Below, in pieces: positions 6,298 to 10,945 of a DNA stretch of 10,945 nt. Under the pieces are notes generated by a model that saw only the letters and a list, made by a program, of their open reading frames with translations, searched no databases and was not told the DNA's origin. Origin of the DNA: CAZBQG01 sp964493945 (GTDB lineage Bacteria > Pseudomonadota > Alphaproteobacteria > Rhodospirillales > UBA2165); the NCBI GenBank assembly GCA_964493945.1, contig CAZBQG010000149.1:1-10945 (forward strand), given 5' to 3'. Each line of letters begins with the position of its first letter. Position 1 is the first letter of the stretch. A program made the position numbers and the translations under genes.

Positions 6298-7047
6298 ATG
6301 AAACTTTCCGCCGTGATCAGTGTGCATAACGAAGAAGAGCGTCTGGCCGCCTGCCTGGATTGTCTGACCTTCGCCGAGGAGATCGTCGTCTTGCTGGACC
6401 GCTGCACCGATGGCACCGAACAGATCGCGGCCCGCTATACGGAGCGCCTCATCCATGGCGCATGGGAAAAGGAAGGCGATCGGCGCAATGCTGGCATTGA
6501 TGCCTGCGCCGGCGATTGGATTTTGGAAGTGGATGCGGACGAACATGTGCCGGCGGAACTGGCCCGGGAAATCACGGAGACCATCGGGGCCACCTCTTAT
6601 GATTGGCACGAAATTCCGGTTCATAATTATGTGGGCACAAGGCTGGTGCGCCATGGCTGGGGGGCATCTTACGGCAAGGCGGCTTATCCTGGATTGTTTC
6701 GGAACGGGGCCAAGGAATGGGGGCTGCAGCGGGTTCATCCACGGCTGCTCTGGTCGGGGCGCAAGGGGCCCATGTTGAAGAATCCGCTCCGCCATTATGT
6801 GGACCGGGACATATCGGACATGATCCGGCGCTTGGACAATTATTCGACGGCGCGGGCCAAGGATATGGTGGAAGCAGGCGAGATCGGATCGACGGCCAAT
6901 AATATCCGGCGCTTTTTTTCCCGCTTCATCAAATGCTATCTGGGGCGGGGGGGCTACAAGGAAGGCGGGCTTGGCTTCGTGATCGCTGTTTTCGCCGGGC
7001 TTTACCCGCTGATTTCCCACCTCAAGGCCCGCGCCGGAGAGCCGTGA
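6298..7047 (+). CDS. GT2-family glycosyltransferase, WaaE/KdtX (beta-1,4-glucosyltransferase) type
   Basis: A 249-residue GT-A glycosyltransferase. It starts with the typical SAVISVHNEEERLAACL strand and loop, then DRCTDGT (family norm D-x-S-T-D-G-T, here with Cys in place of Ser), then GDWILEVDADEH, in which D79-A80-D81 is the metal- and nucleotide-binding DXD. The tail (about residues 215-249) is glycine-rich and hydrophobic, GGLGFVIAVFAGLYPLISHLK, as in LPS-core enzymes WaaE/KdtX, and probably docks on the inner membrane. In those relatives the enzyme adds glucose to the inner-core heptose, which fits the adjacent GT9 gene. The gene holds a T7 run (6913-6919) and a G7 run (6947-6953) near its 3' end. 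The stop overlaps the next start as TGATG. Confidence 0.88.
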   Translation: MKLSAVISVHNEEERLAACLDCLTFAEEIVVLLDRCTDGTEQIAARYTERLIHGAWEKEGDRRNAGIDACAGDWILEVDADEHVPAELAREITETIGATSYDWHEIPVHNYVGTRLVRHGWGASYGKAAYPGLFRNGAKEWGLQRVHPRLLWSGRKGPMLKNPLRHYVDRDISDMIRRLDNYSTARAKDMVEAGEIGSTANNIRRFFSRFIKCYLGRGGYKEGGLGFVIAVFAGLYPLISHLKARAGEP

Positions 7048-8081
7048 TGGCCCGCATCGTGATCGCTGATGACGGCATCAGCTTCGACGGTGAGAGCCCG
7101 GAGGCAGGGCCCCTGGGCGGCGTTGAAAGTTCCATCGTCTATCTGGCCCGGGAGCTGGCGGGACGCGGCCATCAAGTCATGGTACGCAATAAATGCGAGC
7201 GGGCGCACCTGATCGATGGCGTCGATTGGGCGCCTATCAGAGAAGGCCTGCCAGAAAGCGCTGATTTATATATCGCCAACCGGGGCGATAAGCTTCTGGG
7301 CCAAATGCCCGGCGCCCGGCGCAACATCTTCTGGATACACAATCCGGCCCGCTATCTGATGAAGCGGCGCTATCTGTGGAAATTGTGGCGGGTGCGCCCG
7401 GTGATCATCTTTATCGGAACCTACCATGCCACCACCTATCCTGCCTGGGCGCCGGACGGCGGGCGGGGCGTCATTCCCTATGGCATCGCCGAAGCCTTCC
7501 GCCAGGTGCCCGAAACCGGCGAACTTCCCCCGCCCCGGGCCATCTTTACTTCCAACCCCTTGCGCTCTTTGGATTGGTTGTTGGATATCTGGGCCGGCGC
7601 CATTCGCCCCCGCGTGCCAGAAGCGGAATTGCACCTGTTCACCGGGGCCCGGACCTATGGTCAGGTGGGGGCTGCAAAGTCCAGCGAGATGGGCCGGGTG
7701 CTGGAACAGGCGGGCAATTTGGCCAATGCCGGCGTGGTCCTGCGCCAACCCGTACCCAAGGCTGAATTGATAGAGGAGCTTCGCCAAAGCCGCGTCATGT
7801 TGTATAGAGGCGACATAAATGAGACATTTTGCCTCGCCGTTGGTGAGGCGCAGGCCGCCGGGGTGCCCGCCGTGGTACAAAATCTGGGTTCGGTGGCCGA
7901 ACGGGTAAGGGATGGAAAAACGGGAACCGTGGCCGAAACGGACGAGGAATTCGCCGATGCAGCCGTTCAGCTTTTGAGCGATGGGCCGCTTTGGAAGCAG
8001 CGCCACCAGGCAGCTAAAAAGCACCAGTGCGTCTGGAGCTGGGCGCGTGCCGCCCAGGCGTTCGAGGGATTGATACCCTAA
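7047..8081 (+). CDS. GT-B (GT4-like) glycosyltransferase, paralogue of the gene at 4278
   Basis: A 344-residue protein that resembles the operon's first gene from end to end: FDGE (13-16), PLGGVE (22-27), GRGHQVMV, DGVDWAP, PEAELHLF and the EX7E pair E259/E267 in INETFCLAVGEAQAAGVPAVV. These are the acceptor-domain loop and donor-site residues of GT4 enzymes. An early duplication and divergence followed by insertion or rearrangement between the copies is the simplest history. The two probably add different sugars or act at different positions. ATG 7047 overlaps the previous TGA as TGATG and is preceded by GGAGA (7036-7040). The frame stays open upstream to at least 6933 inside the GT2 gene, so a frameshift there could fuse the two. 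The TAA stop overlaps the next ATG (TAATG). Confidence 0.87.
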   Translation: MARIVIADDGISFDGESPEAGPLGGVESSIVYLARELAGRGHQVMVRNKCERAHLIDGVDWAPIREGLPESADLYIANRGDKLLGQMPGARRNIFWIHNPARYLMKRRYLWKLWRVRPVIIFIGTYHATTYPAWAPDGGRGVIPYGIAEAFRQVPETGELPPPRAIFTSNPLRSLDWLLDIWAGAIRPRVPEAELHLFTGARTYGQVGAAKSSEMGRVLEQAGNLANAGVVLRQPVPKAELIEELRQSRVMLYRGDINETFCLAVGEAQAAGVPAVVQNLGSVAERVRDGKTGTVAETDEEFADAAVQLLSDGPLWKQRHQAAKKHQCVWSWARAAQAFEGLIP

Positions 8082-9103
8082 TGAAAGTGCTGCAAACCAT
8101 GGCCGGCGCCGAACATGGCGGCGCCGAGGATTTTTTTACCCGCCTGGCGGTGGCCCTGCAGCGTGCCGGTGTCGATCAACGGGTGGTCATTCGCCACAAC
8201 CCGGTGCGCGCCGAAAAATTGCGCCGCGAAGGTGTCCATCCCCGGGAGCTGAGCTTCGGCGGACCCATAGATGTGAAAAGCCGTTGGGCCATCCGCCGGG
8301 AAATCGCCGAATACAAACCGGACATCGTGTTCAGTTGGATGAACCGGGCGGCGGCCATGTGCCCCAAGGGGAAATTCACCCATATCGGGCGGCTGGGTGG
8401 TTACTACAAAATGAAATATTACCGCAATTGCGATCATCTGGTGGCCAATACGGAAGATATCGCCGGCTATCTGGCGCGCAATGGCTGGCCGCCGGAGAAG
8501 ATCCACTTTCTGCCCAATTTCGTTCATGCCGGCGGTGCCAAACCGATCAAACGCGAAGATTATTATACGCCTTACAAGACTCCTTTGATCCTGGCCATGG
8601 GCCGCCTGCACGAGAACAAGGCCTTCGATACCCTGCTGGAAGCGGTGGCCAGGGTGCCCGACGTCTATTTATGGCTGGCCGGTGATGGACCATTGCGGGG
8701 CGAGTTGGAAGCGCAGGCCGAGAGATTGGGCATCAAGCCCCGCGTAAGATTTCTGGGCTGGTGCGAGGATACCGGACCACTGTTGGCAGCGGCGGATATC
8801 TTCGTCTGCCCGTCCCGCCACGAGCCCCTCGGTAATGTGGTGATCGAAGCCTGGGCCCACAGCGTTCCGGTGGTCGCCGCCGACAGTCTGGGTCCCGGCA
8901 CCTTATTGGATCAGGGCGACAGCGGCCTTTTGGTGCCGGTCGATGATGCCCCGGCCATGGCCGGTGCCATCCGCTCCGTGATCAACGATAACGTGCTCGC
9001 CCAGCACCTGGCCGATCATGGCCACGCCGCCTATCAGGCGGGCTTTACCGAGAAAATCGTGGTCGAGAAATATCTCGAATTCTTTCAGCGGCTGCTGACC
9101 TGA
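8081..9103 (+). CDS. Canonical GT4-family glycosyltransferase
   Basis: A 340-residue GT-B retaining glycosyltransferase with the classic layout. The N-terminal domain begins MKVLQTMAGAEHGGAEDFF, with a GGAE acceptor loop. The linker reads LPNFVHAGG, and the donor domain starts LILAMGRLHENKAFDTLLEA. It continues with WLAGDGPLRGELEAQA and RVRFLGWCEDTGPLLAAADIFVCPSRHEPLGNVVIEAW. E248 and E256 form the EX7E motif that binds the nucleotide sugar. It is much closer to standard GT4 proteins than the two other GT-B genes flanking the GT9/GT2 pair. ATG 8081 follows from the TAATG overlap; a GTG at 8027 would add 18 residues inside the previous gene. The nearest purine-rich stretch, GAGGGA (8064-8069), is rather far, so coupling to upstream translation is likely. 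A T7 run lies at 8131-8137. Confidence 0.92.
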   Translation: MKVLQTMAGAEHGGAEDFFTRLAVALQRAGVDQRVVIRHNPVRAEKLRREGVHPRELSFGGPIDVKSRWAIRREIAEYKPDIVFSWMNRAAAMCPKGKFTHIGRLGGYYKMKYYRNCDHLVANTEDIAGYLARNGWPPEKIHFLPNFVHAGGAKPIKREDYYTPYKTPLILAMGRLHENKAFDTLLEAVARVPDVYLWLAGDGPLRGELEAQAERLGIKPRVRFLGWCEDTGPLLAAADIFVCPSRHEPLGNVVIEAWAHSVPVVAADSLGPGTLLDQGDSGLLVPVDDAPAMAGAIRSVINDNVLAQHLADHGHAAYQAGFTEKIVVEKYLEFFQRLLT

Positions 9104-10911
9104 TGTGTGGCATCGCCGGCGTCATGACGCGTGCCGGCGGCGCGCCCGATACTGTAATTCTGGACGGGCTGGCCAAATCCCTGACCCACCGGGGACCCGA
9201 CGGTGAGGGGCGTTTCAACCACGGGGAATCAGGACTGGGCCTAGTCCACCGGCGTCTGGCGATCATTGATCTGGAGACCGGTGATCAGCCCTTCATCAGC
9301 GATGGCGGCAATGCGCTTATCGCCAACGGAGAAATCTACAACTTTCTCGAACTCATCGATGAGCTGGGGCCTGAGCCATTTAAAACCCGCTCCGACTGTG
9401 AGCCGCCCCTTCACATCCATGCCCTGGACGGTGCGGATTTCCCGGTACGGCTGCGGGGCATGTATGCCATCGCCATTGCGGAACCCGGCCTCGGGCGCCT
9501 TACCCTGGCCCGTGATCCGTTCGGCATCAAGCCGCTCTATTACACGGAAAATGATTTGGGATTCGCCTTCGCCTCCGAGCCCCGCGCATTGATCGAAGCC
9601 GGGCAGGTGGGGCGTGAATTGGACGCGGTCAGGCGCGACGAATTGCTCCAGGTCCAGTTCACCAGTGGGGCCCAGACTATTTTTTCAGGCATCAAACGGG
9701 TCCTGCCTGGCCAAACCCTGATCATCGAAGAGGGGCGGCTGGTAAGCGCCAATCAACGCCCGGCCCTGCCATCAGGCCCGCCCGAGGAGAGGGGCGATGA
9801 TGAGGCGCTGGCCCTGCTGGATGAGGTGTTGGAGGATTCGGTCCGGGTGCATCAGCGTTCCGATGTGGGTTATGGCATGTTTCTTTCGGGCGGCATCGAT
9901 TCCAGCGCCCTTCTGGCCTGCATGCGGGATTTGAACACCCATCCGGTGAAAAGCTTCACGGCGGGCTTTACGGGAACCGGGGTTGCCGATGAGCGCGATC
10001 TCGCCAGTCAGGTGGCAAAGGCGGCCGGGGCCGATTTTCAGCCGGTGGAATTCGACAAGGATGATTTTTGGGATCTGTTGCCCGAGATCACCGCCTGCCT
10101 GGATGATCCGGCGGCCGATTACGCCACCTTGCCCACTTACAAGCTTGGCCGGGTGGCCAGGGAACAGGGCTTCAAGGTGATCCTCAGCGGTGAGGGCGGG
10201 GATGAATTATTCGCGGGCTATGGCCGCTACCGGCGGATGCTCCGGCCACGCCTGTTGGGCGGGCGGCCCATGCGCCGGGACGGAATTTTGCAAGGGCTTG
10301 GCCTGTTGCGCCAGGAAAACCGGGACTGGCGGGCCGGGCTGGAGGCTCAGGCCCAGACCCAGGCCCTGCCCGGGCGCTCGCGCCTGCAGATTGCCCAGGC
10401 TACGGATTGCGCCGATTGGCTGGCCCATGATCTTTTGCTCAAGCTGGACCGCTGCCTCATGGCCCATGGGGTGGAAGGCCGTACACCTTTCCTTGATCCC
10501 TATGTCGCCAGCCTGGCCATGGGGCTGCCCGACCGGCTCAAGATCCGGGGCAGGATGGGGAAATATCTTTTACGCTGCTGGCTGGAAGGCAAGCTGCCCC
10601 AGGCCAATCCCTTCAGCCGCAAGCGGGGCTTTACGGTGCCCGTGGCCCATTGGATGGCGGGTGAAGCAAAGCGCCTGGCGCCACTGATGGCAGCCCAGCC
10701 GGCCATCCGCGAGATATGCGATCCCGATGCCGTCCGGGCCTTGTTCGCTAATCTCTCCCCGGATGGTGGGCGGAGCTCCAAGCAGGGGCAGGCGGCCTGG
10801 GTATTGTTGTTTTATGCCTTGTGGCACCGCTGTCACATTTCCGGGCTGGCGGCTGATGGTGATGTATTCCATTGTTTGGATGAAACCGGCGCTAGAGCAC
10901 TTTCCGATTAA
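9103..10911 (+). CDS. asnB: Glutamine-hydrolysing asparagine synthetase-family amidotransferase
   Basis: A 602-residue two-domain enzyme. The N-terminal class II glutaminase begins MCGIAGV, with the nucleophile Cys2 exposed after Met removal, and has HRGPDGEG, R50 in HRRLAIID, NGEIYN (75-80) and D98 in RSDCE, where the family usually has SDTE. The C-terminal synthetase domain has the PP-loop SGGIDSS (262-268), DERDLA, and GEGGDELFAGYGRY (from 363), so both half-reactions look intact. The family makes asparagine from aspartate, ATP and glutamine. Many members in polysaccharide loci are thought to amidate sugar acids or serve other acceptors. As the last gene of a glycosyltransferase operon (TGATG overlap with the previous stop, no good Shine-Dalgarno) a glycan role is plausible but unproven, and plain Asn synthesis is the alternative. 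The last codons run into a possible dispersed repeat. Confidence 0.92.
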   Translation: MCGIAGVMTRAGGAPDTVILDGLAKSLTHRGPDGEGRFNHGESGLGLVHRRLAIIDLETGDQPFISDGGNALIANGEIYNFLELIDELGPEPFKTRSDCEPPLHIHALDGADFPVRLRGMYAIAIAEPGLGRLTLARDPFGIKPLYYTENDLGFAFASEPRALIEAGQVGRELDAVRRDELLQVQFTSGAQTIFSGIKRVLPGQTLIIEEGRLVSANQRPALPSGPPEERGDDEALALLDEVLEDSVRVHQRSDVGYGMFLSGGIDSSALLACMRDLNTHPVKSFTAGFTGTGVADERDLASQVAKAAGADFQPVEFDKDDFWDLLPEITACLDDPAADYATLPTYKLGRVAREQGFKVILSGEGGDELFAGYGRYRRMLRPRLLGGRPMRRDGILQGLGLLRQENRDWRAGLEAQAQTQALPGRSRLQIAQATDCADWLAHDLLLKLDRCLMAHGVEGRTPFLDPYVASLAMGLPDRLKIRGRMGKYLLRCWLEGKLPQANPFSRKRGFTVPVAHWMAGEAKRLAPLMAAQPAIREICDPDAVRALFANLSPDGGRSSKQGQAAWVLLFYALWHRCHISGLAADGDVFHCLDETGARALSD

Positions 10912-10925
10912 ATGCGATCATTCTG
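10893..10925 (+). repeat. Possible start of a dispersed alphaproteobacterial intergenic element
   Basis: The sequence from TAGAGCACTTTCCGATTAAA to about 10925 resembles, from memory, a class of short palindromic elements scattered between genes in alphaproteobacterial genomes. If so, it supplies the last five codons and stop of the AsnB-like gene. Only one arm would be inside the window, and there is no second copy here, so the call is weak. The remaining bases to 10945 hold no gene; an ATG at 10912 meets a stop after three further codons. Confidence 0.25.
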
Positions 10926-10945
10926 ACTGGGTGCCACCTTTCCAA

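Noticed and set aside
8131..8137. T7 run near the start of the canonical GT4 gene as a phase-variation tract
   Set aside because: Seven-base runs also occur in the housekeeping ppdK gene, and nothing else marks this one as special.
10912..10945. New gene starting at ATG 10912 after the AsnB-like gene
   Set aside because: The frame stops after four codons (ATG CGA TCA TTC TGA).

Overview
The window is a moderately GC-rich (roughly 60 % by eye), tightly packed stretch of bacterial chromosome. The gene types (bacterial pyruvate,phosphate dikinase, a YgfZ folate-binding protein, a GT9 heptosyltransferase and a WaaE-like GT2) indicate a Gram-negative bacterium with LPS. An alphaproteobacterium, perhaps of the Rhodospirillales type, is the best guess. 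This is inference from protein style, not a proven placement. No mobile element, CRISPR array, tRNA or rRNA is visible.

Layout. (1) Positions 1-1778 (+): the C-terminal two thirds of pyruvate,phosphate dikinase (ppdK), cut by the left edge. (2) 1807-2550 (+): a TauE/SafE-type membrane permease, separated from ppdK by a small perfect hairpin that contains the ppdK stop codon. (3) 2560-4157 (-): a two-gene unit read leftward, ygfZ followed by a class I SAM-dependent methyltransferase. Its 3' end converges on tauE with only 9 bp between the stop codons. (4) 4158-4277: a 120-bp divergent control region with a 12-bp perfect palindrome, two exact 19-bp direct repeats 24 bp apart, and a sigma70-like promoter whose expected start site falls on or next to the ATG of the rightward operon (a probable leaderless mRNA). 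(5) 4278-10911 (+): six genes that run stop-into-start (TAATG, 2-nt gap, TGATG, TAATG, TGATG). They encode a GT4-like glycosyltransferase, a GT9 heptosyltransferase-like protein, a GT2 (WaaE/KdtX-like) glycosyltransferase, a second GT4-like enzyme paralogous to the first, a canonical GT4 enzyme, and a glutamine-dependent asparagine synthetase-like amidotransferase.

The right-hand operon looks like a surface-glycan assembly line, most simply an LPS core or inner O-chain oligosaccharide. Five glycosyltransferases would add sugars in sequence on the inner membrane, and the AsnB-like protein would either make asparagine or amidate a carboxylated sugar. No flippase, polymerase, ligase or sugar-nucleotide synthesis gene lies in the window, so the pathway is incomplete here. 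I do not see a clearly new multi-gene system. The most unusual points are the probable leaderless promoter overlapping a 19-bp repeat, a G7 tract in the GT2 gene where one extra base (or a -1 slip) would fuse two glycosyltransferases in frame, the diverged GT4 pair, and the AsnB homologue ending the glycan operon.
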